Assembly (NCBI GenBank): GCA_977006965.1
Contig: OZ345361.1
Span: forward strand, 1,054,001-1,118,000
Reading direction: 5' to 3'
From: Phymatolithon calcareum
Lineage: Eukaryota > Rhodophyta > Florideophyceae > Hapalidiales
Length of the DNA: 64,000 bases
Part shown: positions 12,047 to 22,642 of the stretch, piece by piece
Layout: each line of letters opens with the position of its first letter
Position numbering within the stretch: position 1 is the first letter of the stretch
Notes under the pieces: generated by a model
Seen by the model: only the letters and a program-made list of their open reading frames with translations
What the model was told of the DNA's origin: nothing
Databases searched by the model: none
Made by a program: the position numbers and the translations under genes

Positions 12047-12208
12047 TGTGTACCGTAAGCCGGGATAACAAATGTGTAAAACGTGCTCGTACCTGGTCCT
12101 CGTGGGTACAATAGTCCCTCGGACTCCTCCCTCGGGTCCTATTGGACCCACTCGGGCCTGGTACTCTTACGTTTTACTTTCATTTGTTATCCCGGCTTAC
12201 GGTACACA
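12047..12208. repeat. long hairpin 1 with perfect 28-bp arms
   Basis: The arms 12047-12074 and 12181-12208 are exact reverse complements. The 106-nt loop is itself largely self-complementary (GTAAAACGT against ACGTTTTAC; GGGTACAATAG against CTATTGGACCC), so the whole 162 nt could fold as one long stem. It shares core sequence with the hairpin at 12608-12730. It could be a foldback transposon or a small-RNA hairpin. Confidence 0.75.
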
Positions 12209-12382
12209 TCTCCTTATTGTACCCAGAAACGAGGGAAAGAAGAGATGTCCGCCCTGTATCAATTGTAAGTTGGACCTCTGCCATGTTTCATATATGTTGC
12301 AGTTATGGACACCAAAAAAAGTATCATAGCATCATCAGTTTAGTGGATTTCTAGTGGTGCATCTACGACGAACTGACGCCGA

Positions 12383-12460
12383 ATGGGGGAAACAAATCCC
12401 GTGTTTCCCCCATTATGGGGAAACAAATCCCATGTTTCCCGCATTATGGGGAAAAAAATT
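12383..12460. repeat. tandem palindromic repeats, 31-32 bp
   Basis: Units start at 12383, 12415 and 12446 with ATGGGG(G)AAACAAATCCC followed by TGTTTCCC. Each full unit contains complementary GGGGAAACA and TGTTTCCCC arms, so each can form a small hairpin. They lie between the two long hairpins. Confidence 0.6.
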
Positions 12461-12607
12461 CAGTTCTGTTTTGTTGAACTTTTTATGCACTTTTCCGGGG
12501 GAGAACAAATGTATGAAAGTTTCGTTTCGGTTGCCCGCTTTCGAAAGATTACAACACAAAAACGGGACGTTTCAGGAGACAAGCAGTGTGTGGATCACTT
12601 GTTTGTG

Positions 12608-12730
12608 ACATAAATGATGTGCGTGAGGCTCAGTGTGGGTCCTCGGGGACGCAATTGCCCCTCGGGCTTCCCCCTCGGGTCTAATTGTGCCCCCTTGGGC
12701 CTCACACCTCTCCTCCCTTACATCATTTGT
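12608..12730. repeat. long hairpin 2, related to hairpin 1
   Basis: The imperfect arms begin AAATGATGT and end ACATCATTTGT, with inner arms GTGAGGCTCA and TGGGCCTCAC. The loop side shares GGTCCTCG, CCCTCGG and CCCTCGGGTC blocks in the same order as hairpin 1, so the two are copies of one family. Confidence 0.6.
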
Positions 12731-12924
12731 TTCCCTCAAAAGTGGTCCACATCCCGTACATATGCTAGCCCGCGCACGATTATTTTGTCCTCATCCCGTG
12801 TGACAATACCTAATTGACACTAATTTTATGTCTCTACTGTATTTCATCTTCGGGGTCCTCGACGTTAAAAGTAACGTCATACGACGTTAAATCAGTCGTC
12901 GTAGCACAATTTTGCGCCTCCAGT

Positions 12925-14542
12925 TACAGGTTGAAATGGTCCGGTTTGGTCAGGTTTGGTCCGGACTCGGGCCATAAACCAGACCACTAAATTTTTAATT
13001 CCTTCTAGACCAGACCACTTGGGCTGGAAAGAAGGGGTAGACCAGACCGGGAAGAAAACCATGGTTTGGGACCGGTCTAGCCCATATTTATGATCGGCAA
13101 GATCTTACAGTACCCAGTTCAAAAATTCTAAATTACTGTCAAAAAACTATATCATACTCCCAGTTGCCTCTGCCACGAACGCAGTAGCAGGCAGCTAACA
13201 ATAGATTCATCACTAAGCGTGGACCGTTTTCCACCGACTAAGTATCCAGCAGTGGAAAATATGCTCTCACTGGCCACCGAGGAGGCCTGGACTGCCAGTA
13301 CGTCCCTAGCCAGTTTTGCCACATGTGGAAATCGCGTCGCATTGCCCATCCACCAATCAAGTGGGTTCGAATTACGATCGCGTATAGCAGTCGCCTGCAA
13401 AAACTTCGAAACTTCATCCGGATAGTCGGCTTCATGGGACCTTGTAGGCCGGCTGTAGCACGTTAAGCAGAGATATAAAGTCCTTGTTTGATACTGTAGA
13501 AAAGGGAGCCGTAGTGTCGACAATCCATCGAATTAACTGGGAAGTAGTGTTTTCTTGATCCCTTTTGTTAAATCCATTTTTGATGAGATCGCCGGACGTT
13601 GAGAAAGTTGCCTGTGAGTGCCCCTCTTTTAAATATCCATGCGAGCGGGCGTGGCGGGTGAGTGTGCTCGTGCCTTGGGGGTTTTTGTATTTTTTTAGAC
13701 ATTTTGTGCAGGTTGCAGTACGTTCCCCGTTGATATCCGCGAGTTCGAAGTAGTCCCAGACCTTGCTCGTTTTAACTTTTTGCGTGAAGGTCCGTGCCTG
13801 TGCTCTGAACCTTCTTGCGTAACTGCGGTTCCTTCAGTGCGTTGAGAATGCTCTGAAGGTTGGGGAAATATGTTTCCGGATTCCTTCTGCTGTGACCGCA
13901 GGTGCACATGTGCCTCGTCAGAGGCCATGATGGGGTTTAAGACGTTTGGTCTGGGTGTGTGGGTTGAACTGCAGAGGCTAAGCTAGTAGATTAGTATAAA
14001 TACCAGAAATTTAACAAGCGATTAGTTCCTCCACTGTACAAGGAAGAGCAGAAATCTCCTTTCTGCAATATCGGCCACAATGATTTCACGTTTTTGTACT
14101 GCATTATGGCATTGTAAGCACTTCCCGGCTCCGATAAACATACTGTTCGAGTTCTAGGACAGCTATCGCCATAATATACAGTACATTCATCGTGAGTTGA
14201 AATGAGTCGTAAATTATTTCCAACACCCCTGCAGGCTCATGCGCGCAGGCGTTGCTGGCGCTGTGTTGGCCACGGCGCTCCAGACGGCGCGGAACCATCG
14301 AGCACGCAGCATGCCGAGCAACAATCGCAGCAAAGCATCAGACCACTTTACATTATCATAGAAAATGTGGTCTACACCGGTCCAGCCCGGTCCGCAGAGT
14401 CCTTCAGACCAGACCACGAATTTATGATAAATATCCTTACAGACCAGACCATGAAAAGACCACAGACCACGATCTGGTCTGAAATGGTTTGGTTAACCGG
14501 TCTACAGTAAGACCGGTCCAGACCGGACCATGTCAAGCTGTA
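12925..14542 (-). mobile_element. hAT-family element, internally deleted (Ds-like)
   Basis: The element is bounded by an exact 8-bp direct repeat CCTCCAGT (12917-12924 and 14543-14550), the size typical of hAT insertions. The termini are inverted repeats starting TACAG[G/C]TTGA[A/C]ATGGTCCGGT[T/C]TGG. Copies of ACCAGACC or its complement cluster near both ends (about 12940-13090 and 14370-14530), as subterminal binding motifs do in hAT elements. The body encodes a BED finger and the C-terminal dimerisation domain on the minus strand but lacks the catalytic core, so it is a 1618-bp non-autonomous derivative. Confidence 0.88.
13152..13928 (-). pseudogene. hAT transposase remnant: BED finger joined to dimerisation domain
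   Basis: Minus strand, 5' to 3'. A possible ATG is at 13928. A BED zinc finger with VWDYFEL, C-x2-C and LTRHARSH lies at about 13775-13620. Next comes the conserved LIRWIVDTTAPFSTV segment (about 13540-13470), ending at a TGA near 13433. Then, in another frame, comes the hAT C-terminal region with LDWWMGN, FPHVAKLARDVLAV, ASSVASESIFSTAG and LRSW, ending at 13152. The several hundred residues of RNase-H-fold catalytic core expected between these parts are missing, with the junction near 13436. A frame change just upstream of the BED finger also separates it from the 13928 ATG. Confidence 0.8.
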
Positions 14543-14614
14543 CCTCCAGTGCTGGGAAAATTGTGTTTTAATTTGCAGTTTTCGAGCAAGGCCGCTTTGT
14601 ATTCGTAATTTTTT

Positions 14615-15715
14615 GAGGAAATTCGCTGCATGGACCGAAAAAGGTGACAAAATTCGCTAAATCGGCACCCCTTGCAAAAACTACTACTCGATATGATACA
14701 CAGATCACTCTATAAAAATAAACTTGTCAAAAACATAAAACTTATTTCGTGCGCTACTCTCAATGCTTTAGCTCCTCGTCGCAAGTAGCATCTCCGTCAC
14801 GCAGACGGTGAGGTCAATTATCATGGACTGAGCCGCATTGTCGATGTGTTTTCGCTTCGCCTCAACAATATTGTGGATGTTCGGCCTAGCGCATGTCTGC
14901 GAGAAGTGACTGGTGCTTCCCGCACGAGGAGCAGTGAAGGGCCCTCATTTTGGACGGCAAGTAGTGCCTCTTGCGGTTGCAGCCCGGCTTATCGACAAGG
15001 TCAAACGGCACCAAATCATCCTGCATTAGCTGGTCAACAGTGACTGCAACACGAGTGATGCTGCCCTCGTGTTGCTTGGTCCACGTTTTCAACAGCCATG
15101 CGTCCCCAAACCAGTTCTTGTTTCACGGGTCGAACGCGACCCGATGCTGCGCCAAGCGTCTAGAAGCATACAAAAGTGCAGCGACGAGGTGGCTATATGA
15201 CCGCTGGTGCTCTTCAAAGTGGTGGCAAGAGCATGTATCGCGGTAGTCGCTGTTAACTACCACGTGGAATGGGGTGACTTCGCTGCTAACAACACACCTC
15301 AGCATGTCACTTTAGATGACCTCCGGCGCCACAAGCAGCTTCTCCGCTCGGAGGATTTTTCCTGGTGCTTCTTTTAGCAGTAAGGCGTGAGGAAGTTGCT
15401 CATCGATGTGTCTTGCCAATAGACGTGTTGTGGGCGATTACGAAGTTGACAACGTAGTCAAAGTTTACTCCAGGGTAGTCGCCCGCCCTTAGCACGAGCT
15501 CCTTCTTTCTCCATGCCTTCAGACGGTTCGGGCGAGAGTGTTGTGAATTAGCTTAGCAGTCGAATGCGACTAGGTGCAGCGTACTTTGCGTAGCGGATGA
15601 GTACTGTAATGATAAGCGGCTGTCTAGCTCATATCATAATGAGTAGTAGTTTTTGCAAGGGGTGCCGATTTAGCGAATTTTGCCACCTTTTTCGGTTCAT
15701 GCAGCGAATTTCCTC
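14615..15715 (-). mobile_element. Mutator-like element (MULE), 1101 bp
   Basis: The terminal inverted repeats of about 84 bp (14615-14698 and 15632-15715) start GAGGAAATTCGCTGCATG and differ at only a few positions. They are flanked by an identical 10-bp direct repeat GTAATTTTTT (14605-14614 and 15716-15725). Long inverted repeats with a 9-11 bp duplication are characteristic of MULEs. The interior carries a SWIM-type zinc-finger remnant on the minus strand. It is too short to encode a full transposase, so it is a deletion derivative. Confidence 0.82.
14886..15305 (-). pseudogene. MULE transposase C-terminal remnant (SWIM-like finger)
   Basis: The minus-strand frame at 15305-15123 reads FHVVVNSDYRDTCSCHHF followed by SYSHLVAALLYA, which is a SWIM finger (C-x-C..C-x-H) whose third Cys is Ser. 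The frame at 15092-14886 continues with CNRKRHYLPSKMR and a C-x2-C knuckle (HCSSCGKH), as found after the SWIM domain in MULE transposases. The catalytic part is absent. Confidence 0.55.
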
Positions 15716-16590
15716 GTAATTTTTTGCTTTTTTGGACCAGAAAATGGCGATTTACAATTCTGCCATAATGTTTTTGGAACAGATGCAATGTCCGGGCATG
15801 AGGGTATTTGGCCCAAAAAGGGCTGGCACATCTCGCCAGGAGGAGCACCCGGAGCAAGAGGGATGCAGTTGACGGTCACTTCCCAGAGCGGACTATGCTT
15901 TTGACTCTGGCGGTTGCCTTAAGTGTATTTATTCAGGATGTTGAGAGCGTACTGAAACTTCGCAAAGCCTGCTCCGTGCACTGCTCGAATTTCAACGCGA
16001 AGTTTATTAGTGACATGCTCAGTTCTAAGAATACCTTTCACTCGATTTTAAGTAACCCTTACTTCTTCGCCGCCTGCAGAGCTCTCTTACCGGCAACGGA
16101 ATCCTCGCCGCTGTTTACATTCTTCATGTACAGGTACAAAATTTGTACCAGAAACTTATATTTATGCGATAATCGACAATTGCCAGGCTGGCATATGATA
16201 TCGGCGTCATCCGCGGAAAGGATGAGAAGCGTATGGGCGATGAACCTTTTTCAAAAAAAGCTGAACAATATTCTTTTTGAACAGAAGTGCAACAGAAGTG
16301 CAGCAGTCTATTGGGGACTCTCCGCACCATAGCATTGAGCAACAGCAATCTCGGCCGCGGAATTGTCGGCCTGTGCCGCCAACTTCGGAGTTGGTGTTTT
16401 TTCAACCGCGTATACAGAAGACCGTTTTACACAGGCTGCTAAATTTAACGGTTCAGATTTTCCCGATGCTCACTGCGAGCATCATAACCGCTCATATTTG
16501 CGCTTGAACGGCACTTCCAGTTTCTCCTTGCGCCGACACTCCGGCATTGCACGCTTTCCGCTCTTCTAATTTTCCGGCGCTTCCGACTTC
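15716..16590. other. gene-free spacer before the gene island
   Basis: Frames on both strands at 15808-16569 show no domain. The stretch probably contains the 5' flank of the gene at 16591. Confidence 0.45.
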
Positions 16591-17376
16591 ATGCGGTACA
16601 CCCGATATGCACTATGTTTTTGCGCGCCACAAGTGGAACCAAGAGTTTTGGCAACTGGAGTGTCTTCTGGTATTAAGTTTACCCCTCGAAGGAAGCCTGT
16701 TGAACGATTAGTTGCTTTGGTTCCCCCTTCCAGCTTTCAGCGCCACCCACTGCGAGTGGCACCACGCATGGCAGCACAGGACATGCCTCCCTACCTGGAT
16801 GAAAAGAAGAAACCGGGTCCTAACTTGTTCTGGATTAGCGTTATCGCGGAGCTGTGTCTTGGCGCCACTGGCGCTTTGCTTTGCTTTTTGTCCAGCGAAA
16901 GCATTTTGGGACCTGGATTCTCTGTGAAGCCACAGCTCGTCGGCGCAGCAGTTTTAGCGACAGTACCACTATGTATGTTCAGCTGGGGTGTGGGAAAGCT
17001 CGACTCTCAAGTGCGCGAGATTACAGTGGAATATTGCCGGGAAATATTTTTGCGGAGGTCCACATTGGAAATTGCTCTTTTTTGTGCGTGTGTTGCCCTG
17101 GGCGAGGAATTGTTCTTCCGCAGTTGGGTATTACAGAAGTCCATACACATTTTTGGGAATCTTCAGGGACAGGTGGGATCCTCGCTGCTTTTCGGATTGT
17201 GTCACGGTCAATCTGTGACGCTCATTGCTGCGTCAGGACTAAGTGGATATTTCTTTTCTTGGTTATTTATCAGTAGTGGACAATCAGTGGCACTTCCTTT
17301 TCTTGTGCACTTTATCTATAACTTCTCTTCAATTTTGTTGTTCAAAAGAGAAATTCTCCGGGAAGGAAAGAAGTGA
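16591..17376 (+). CDS. CPBP-family (CAAX protease-like) membrane protein, probably plastid
   Basis: This encodes 261 aa. The first ~60 residues are rich in R, S, P and V with few acids and look like an organelle transit peptide, with MAAQDMPPYLDE as a possible mature start. Several membrane segments follow. The three motifs of the CPBP/Abi family are present: EE-x3-R in GEELFFRSW (about residue 171), F-x3-H in FGLCHG (about 202), and H-x3-N in HFIYNF (about 239). Family members are glutamic-type intramembrane proteases related to Rce1; plant homologues sit in plastid membranes. The substrate is unknown. An AATAAA begins 3 nt after the stop. It is convergent with the kinase gene, 217 bp apart. 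Confidence 0.85.
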   Translation: MRYTRYALCFCAPQVEPRVLATGVSSGIKFTPRRKPVERLVALVPPSSFQRHPLRVAPRMAAQDMPPYLDEKKKPGPNLFWISVIAELCLGATGALLCFLSSESILGPGFSVKPQLVGAAVLATVPLCMFSWGVGKLDSQVREITVEYCREIFLRRSTLEIALFCACVALGEELFFRSWVLQKSIHIFGNLQGQVGSSLLFGLCHGQSVTLIAASGLSGYFFSWLFISSGQSVALPFLVHFIYNFSSILLFKREILREGKK

Positions 17377-17593
17377 ATAATAAAGATTGTTTTCCTTCCT
17401 TTGCTTTCTTTTCTTCTTGTTGCGTTACAAGCGAGGTAGTTTCATTCCGGTATGGGCTGTTACGCGAGATGCATGACTTGATTGACTTGAGGAAGTAGTA
17501 AACCTCTAGCATTGGAAACACGTTTATTTATATAAGTTACTTGAAAATATATGAATACAATGCAGAGCAAGATAAAACTTACCATCAATAGAG

Positions 17594-19741
17594 TCAAGGA
17601 GAATCACTTCCATTCAAGGTCCTCATCTGCCGCCCTCGTCGACAAAGCGAAAGCGCACTGGAGAGTCCATTTCTGTGAACGACATTCCAAAACCGTTGAA
17701 ACTCCGCATAAGAAATATCCCTGCTTCCGTCCTCATCGATAGCCTCAAAGATGGATGCAGCTTCCCCAGGCGGGACCTGCGGGGCATACCTCGCCAAGAA
17801 ATCGACAAACTCGGCAAAATTGACAGATCGATTGTTATCCTTGTCTATACTCTTAAAAATCGCCTCCGGATCATTACCCCGCAATTTATCCAGCACTTGC
17901 ATAATCGTCGGTCGCATGGTAGGGTCCTGCGCCCAACACCGCTCAACCAGGTCGCGAAGATCGGAAGCGGCGCCCGCAATTTTTTGCAGATCGGGCCTTA
18001 GTCCATGTGCTATGCGAGCCAGAAGCTCCAGGGGCGACCTGATCACGATGTGTTTGTACGGGACAGCGCCGGTCAGCATTTCCCAAAGAATAATACCAAA
18101 CGCGAACACATCAGTCTTTTCTGACCACTCCCGATGCATGATCATTTCCGGTGCCATCCACAGGAGCGTACCTTTTGCAGACACCGTTTTCTCCGCCATA
18201 TTGTCTACCAGCTTTGTCTGCGCAAACGATGCGGTAAGCTCCTCCATCGCCATCATACCCTGCGCAGCAGTTGAGCTTCCACGATTGCTCTTGCGCAGCG
18301 CGCCGCCAAGACCGAGATCAATGATGACGGGGGTAAGTCGGCCGGTGGACTTGGACTTGCGAAGCAGTATGTTGGCCGATTTGAGATCACGGTGCACAAT
18401 ACCGCTGCGGTGAAGATGGGCTACGCCTTCGGCCAACTCAACAGCGATCTTACGAGCCTCCTGCTCTGTCATGGGACCGTGCTTTCGCAGATATTGCAGC
18501 ATATCGCCGGCGCCCTCGATGAGGTGCATGACCAGTGCAGGCTGCGGGAACTCGAAGAAGTCGAGCACCGAAATTACGTTGCGGTGATCCGGCATCTTCA
18601 AAAGCATTCGCAGCTCCAGCCGATATGTCATGGCCGCGTTTTGCGCAGCGCCGGAGAAGACCTTTATGGCGACACGCTGCCCAGAGGTGTTTTCCCCAGC
18701 GTATACTTGTGCCTGACCCGACTGTTGAAGTGCACGCGTATACCACATGTTCGGATACGGGCACTGAGGTAGAGCCGGGGGTGGGACATAATGGATGGCG
18801 GCTGCTCCATCGACGGGGCGAGAAGCGGCAGCAGTAGCGGCTTGTGCCTTGGCAGCTTTTCGCTGTGCGACTTTTGCCCTCTCTTCTGCTCGTTGCTTGG
18901 AATTGCGTTCTTCTGAGAGAGCTATAGCAATACGTTTATCCTCAGGTTCGTCATTTTTAACGGCAGATGCGTGTATTAGACAGGTGAGGACACCCTCTTC
19001 CTCACCAAGCTTTACGAAGTTGAACTTGTTTCCCAATGTACTGATGGTACAAAGAAATGTTCTGGGACTCATGGAGTTACCGGGCTCAAGATGGTACAGC
19101 ACGTCAAAAAACGCACGGCAATCGGCGATGGACAGAAACATTTGGGTGCCACTCAGCGCAAGCAAGATAGCGAAAGATAATCCCCCATAGGTGAGAGCCT
19201 TGACTACGAGGTCAAAGTTATCGTCAATAAACACTGAGATGTGCTGAATGACATCATCGCGCTTGGCCTTGATTTCGGATATACCAGGATCAATGAGGAA
19301 CATAAGCCTGTGGTTCTCAAACATAGGTCCATTGGTAGCACCATATTTACGAGTGAGCTGCTCGCAAACCTTCCCGAAATCATCGTTGTTAATTTTGGAG
19401 CCGCGGGAACCAATTTTCACGCAATGGTTTATTGCCTGACATTCGCGCCAGCCGAGGGCACTCTGATCACGCAGCACGACTAGGAAGCCGTAATTTCGTT
19501 TGTAGTTTTCAAACTCGATCACAAAATCGCCGTCTGAACTGAACAGTTAGCACCCAGCGGTCTCCGTCTTGCGTCGCCAATACCCCTTTCGCAGCAGCAG
19601 AAAGAAAGGGAGGGAGCACGTACCGTCATCAAAATAAAGACGGGTCGATCTTATGGTGTCGTCGTCGACAGTGGGTGGGGAGAGGGCCATGCGACGATCC
19701 TCCTCGGCGCGCTCGTGCGCGACGGGAGGCGGAAAGCCCAT
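17594..19741 (-). CDS. TKL-like protein kinase with C-terminal EF hands and a novel N-terminal domain
   Basis: There are two exons, 19741-19624 and 19533-17594. The 90-nt intron (19534-19623) has GTACGT at its 5' end and ends TTCAG; splicing gives YFDD-DGDFVIEFENYKR. The product is 685 aa. Residues 1-240 form a domain I do not recognise, with one strongly hydrophobic stretch (about 150-175). An Ala/Lys/Glu coiled linker (245-275) follows. The kinase domain (about 300-590) has VAIKVF, the catalytic loop HRDLKSAN, DLG in place of DFG, and GTLLWMAPE, which resembles tyrosine-kinase-like serine/threonine kinases. Two EF-hand loops follow, DKDNNRSVNFAE and DEDGSRDISYAE, implying calcium control. 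The in-frame ATG at 19690 is an alternative start. Confidence 0.85.
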
Positions 19742-20046
19742 AATTGACGCACTTGTCGGAGGTGAGGTTGATGATCCAACTGGGCTCGTGGTGGGCAGAG
19801 GGCTTGCGCAACATTATCGGTAGCAAAACATCGAAGGTTAGGTGCTAACAACAATGACACATTGTTGAGCTGTGCGCCACAAAGTGGGTTGTGGTTTGCA
19901 TGATGTGTGCAGAAGTTTCTATTTTAAAATTAAAATTTGGCCATTCGCTAGCACAGATCTCTTTTTTTCTGCTAACGTGACTTTTACGCCTCATCATTCT
20001 CGCGTCATTGCCGGGATCACGACTGAACTTTCACTGCCGTCCACAA

Positions 20047-21204
20047 ATGATATTGACAACGGCGCTTTCTCTTTTCGCAGCACCACCCATCTGGAGCCGC
20101 AATGACGAAACAGCAAGCGGTCTCCTTCGTCGCCCGCTTCTCAGTTGTGGAAAAAGACCAAAGCGCGCAAGTGTACATATGGGAGTAAGACTCGGTCCCG
20201 GCAGTGAAACATGCAGTGCAGATGTGCTAATATGTTCAGAAATTGGTATTGGTACTATTGCATGGGGAGACGAGTCGCGCGGGTATAGGACCAAGTTTCA
20301 AAAGCGTGATATTAACAGCGCGGTAAGATATCTCATTGCAAATGGCGTCAATTTCTTCGACACGGCCGAGGTATATGGTTACCGCTCCGCTCGAAAAGGG
20401 GAGTCTTCCGAGCATCTCCTTGGAGATGCGATACGTCAATTACCCAGGAACGACGTTCTCGTGAGCTCGAAATTTTTCCCGGTCTTGTGGACCAATTTTC
20501 TCGTGGGTGGCGGGTTTCGCATCGGTAAGCAAGCCGTTTTAGACGCCCTACGTGCATCCCTGACGCGGCTAGGTGTCGGCGTAATCGACCTTTACGTCAT
20601 CCACTTCCCGTTCCCGTACTTTGGCGGCGTTGACGCAATTGTTGACGGCTTTGCAGAGGCTTACCAACTCGGGCTGGTGCGTGCGGTTGGGGTGTCAAAT
20701 TACACGCAGCCCAAGGAGTTGCGTAAGATTCATAGTGCATTCGCAAGACGTGGAGTACCTTTCGTGTCAAACCAGATTCGGTACAGTTTGCTTGACAGAA
20801 GCGCAGAGAAGTCGGGGCTAATAGCCACTTGTAATGAGTTGGGACTAACCACGTTTGCATACGAACCGCTGGCGAAGGGGCTTCTAACTGGCAAGTATAC
20901 GGAACCTGAAATTTTGACTTCTCCAGGTCGAAAATATACTCTCCAGCAGCTAAGTTTTTATCGACCTTTGACGTCGGTTATGAAGCTGATGGGGGCGCTG
21001 GAGGGGAAGGGAGATGCGCGATCAATTACAGAAGTTGCGCTCGGTTATGTTTGCTCTAAGGGAGTGGTACCGTTAGTGGGTTTGAAAACTGAAGGGCAAG
21101 CGCGCGATGTTGTCAAGGCAATGGACCCTAGTTGGAAGCTGTCCATGTCATGCGTTGAAGTTCTAGATGAGAAAACTGACTACCTTGCCAGAATGAGATC
21201 ATAG
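20047..21204 (+). CDS. aldo/keto reductase
   Basis: This encodes 385 aa from ATG 20047; a second ATG at 20179 would give the core enzyme. The residues before the core (RRPLLSCGKRPKRASVHMG) look like a transit peptide. The AKR barrel shows the catalytic tetrad: Asp and Tyr in FFDTAEVYG, Lys in VSSKFF and His in YVIHFPFP. VGVSNYT and the C-terminal nucleotide-binding segment (VPLVGLKTEGQA) complete the NADPH site. Family members reduce aldehydes and ketones with NADPH; plant plastid homologues detoxify reactive carbonyls. The actual substrate cannot be inferred. It is divergent from the kinase gene (about 305 bp) and convergent with the HMCES gene. Confidence 0.88.
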   Translation: MILTTALSLFAAPPIWSRNDETASGLLRRPLLSCGKRPKRASVHMGVRLGPGSETCSADVLICSEIGIGTIAWGDESRGYRTKFQKRDINSAVRYLIANGVNFFDTAEVYGYRSARKGESSEHLLGDAIRQLPRNDVLVSSKFFPVLWTNFLVGGGFRIGKQAVLDALRASLTRLGVGVIDLYVIHFPFPYFGGVDAIVDGFAEAYQLGLVRAVGVSNYTQPKELRKIHSAFARRGVPFVSNQIRYSLLDRSAEKSGLIATCNELGLTTFAYEPLAKGLLTGKYTEPEILTSPGRKYTLQQLSFYRPLTSVMKLMGALEGKGDARSITEVALGYVCSKGVVPLVGLKTEGQARDVVKAMDPSWKLSMSCVEVLDEKTDYLARMRS

Positions 21205-21540
21205 CAAAACATCATGATGATGAATCTCCATTTTGACACATACAGTATGCAAGATTGCATGCACGCAATGGGGCTCATAGGCTGCCTGCTCCACCACGGT
21301 TGACTGCGTCTGCCCAAAACTTGTCCTACATGTACTGCATAGAAAAGTGAAGACGGTTGAAGTTACCGGAAAATCAAGGACTACAATCCACATATGTGGA
21401 CAGGTGACTGTCAATCGGAAGAATACATTGAAGAAACCGAAAAAGTAATCTCAATTTCCACAGCATACGAAAGCACCGCAGAGAGCAGAAACACAAACAT
21501 GCAACCACTGTGCAGTATCGCCCCTCAGAACCGATTGCCT

Positions 21541-22642
21541 CTATGTCTTTTTCGCAAAGAAGGATGTTATTTTCCGTTGCCCTTTCTTCGGCGACGCCTT
21601 CGTAAATTGAGGACCGGTATTTTCCCGCTTACCAGATGGTGATGCTCGCGTCGGTCCCTTTGCTTTTTTCTTGATTGGAGTGCCCAACTTGTTAAGCGAA
21701 GCCACCTCCGAACAGCCAACTCTTTGAGCAAAGCTTTGAGCAAACGGGGTAACCTTCTTCTCCTCCGCATTTTGTGTCACAAAATACTTTTTAACGTCCA
21801 GTTTCACATTTTGCGACCGCGGTGCCGAGACAACCTTCTCCAAGTCCTTACTCATTTGTCTCCATACCAATCCCGAATGCAGAGTGTTCAGTAGTTTATC
21901 CGCGGCTTCCGGTCCAGGGATACCACCGACATCCAGCCAACCTGTGACATCTTGCTCTGTGGCAAGAATACATGGCAAGCGGCTGTGGAGCCAAGAGAAT
22001 TGTTCGGAAGCAGCAGTGGTGCAAACTGCAAAGGAATACACAGCTTCACCGTTACCAGGCGGAGTCCAGACTTCGTAAACTCCGGCCATGAATAGCAGCG
22101 GTTGGGTTTCTTGAGGGTCACCAAGGTTGATGAGATAAGGTGTCTTGCGAGCAGATTTCGTAAGGCCCTTTTCCCACTCGAAAAAACCGGTGCTCACGAC
22201 GACACAGCGACGACTTTCGCGAGCTTTTAGAGCGCCGGCAAACGACGGTAGCTCTAAAATTGTCTCACGCCGCGCATTGATCAGGACAGATGCATTTCGT
22301 TCCCGTCCCCAAGACGGTACAAGACCCCACTTCGATTAAAACGCATTAGTCGAATACGAAAGGATTCAGTTAGCTCCAAGCGTGCAGCCGGACAGGCAAA
22401 CAAAGCAATGCGATTATGCGAATGCTTACCTTCATCATTGCTATCTCAACACAAGACACAGGTGTTTCACCGCTACTTTTCCCAGCGCCTTTTCGTGCGC
22501 GCACTAGAACAGGCGCAAAATTCGTTGGTCGTATGCTGCTTCGAGCCACATGCCTTTCCTTGTGCCCAGCTCTCCAGTGAGTTCCAGTATGCACTTCTTG
22601 AAGGCGGTCGGGGTCAATCAATAACTGATAGCCACCACACAT
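21541..22642 (-). CDS. HMCES: SRAP-domain protein, HMCES/YedK type
   Basis: There are two exons, 22642-22430 and 22329-21541. The 100-nt intron (22330-22429) starts GTAAGC and ends GAAG; splicing is phase 0 and restores M-K-WGLVPSWG. The product is 333 aa (human HMCES is about 354). It begins MCGG, so removal of Met exposes the catalytic Cys that forms a thiazolidine crosslink with abasic sites in single-stranded DNA. Other family motifs are NARRET, RRCVVVSTGFFEW (with the active-site Glu), FMAGVYEVW, and LHSRLPCIL (with the active-site His). The tail is basic and ends in Q-R-K-I-T-S-F-F, a PCNA-binding PIP box. It probably protects abasic sites at replication forks. Confidence 0.92.

Noticed and set aside
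17751-18413. 220-codon plus-strand frame opposite the kinase
   Set aside because: It is a shadow of the kinase exon; no motifs.
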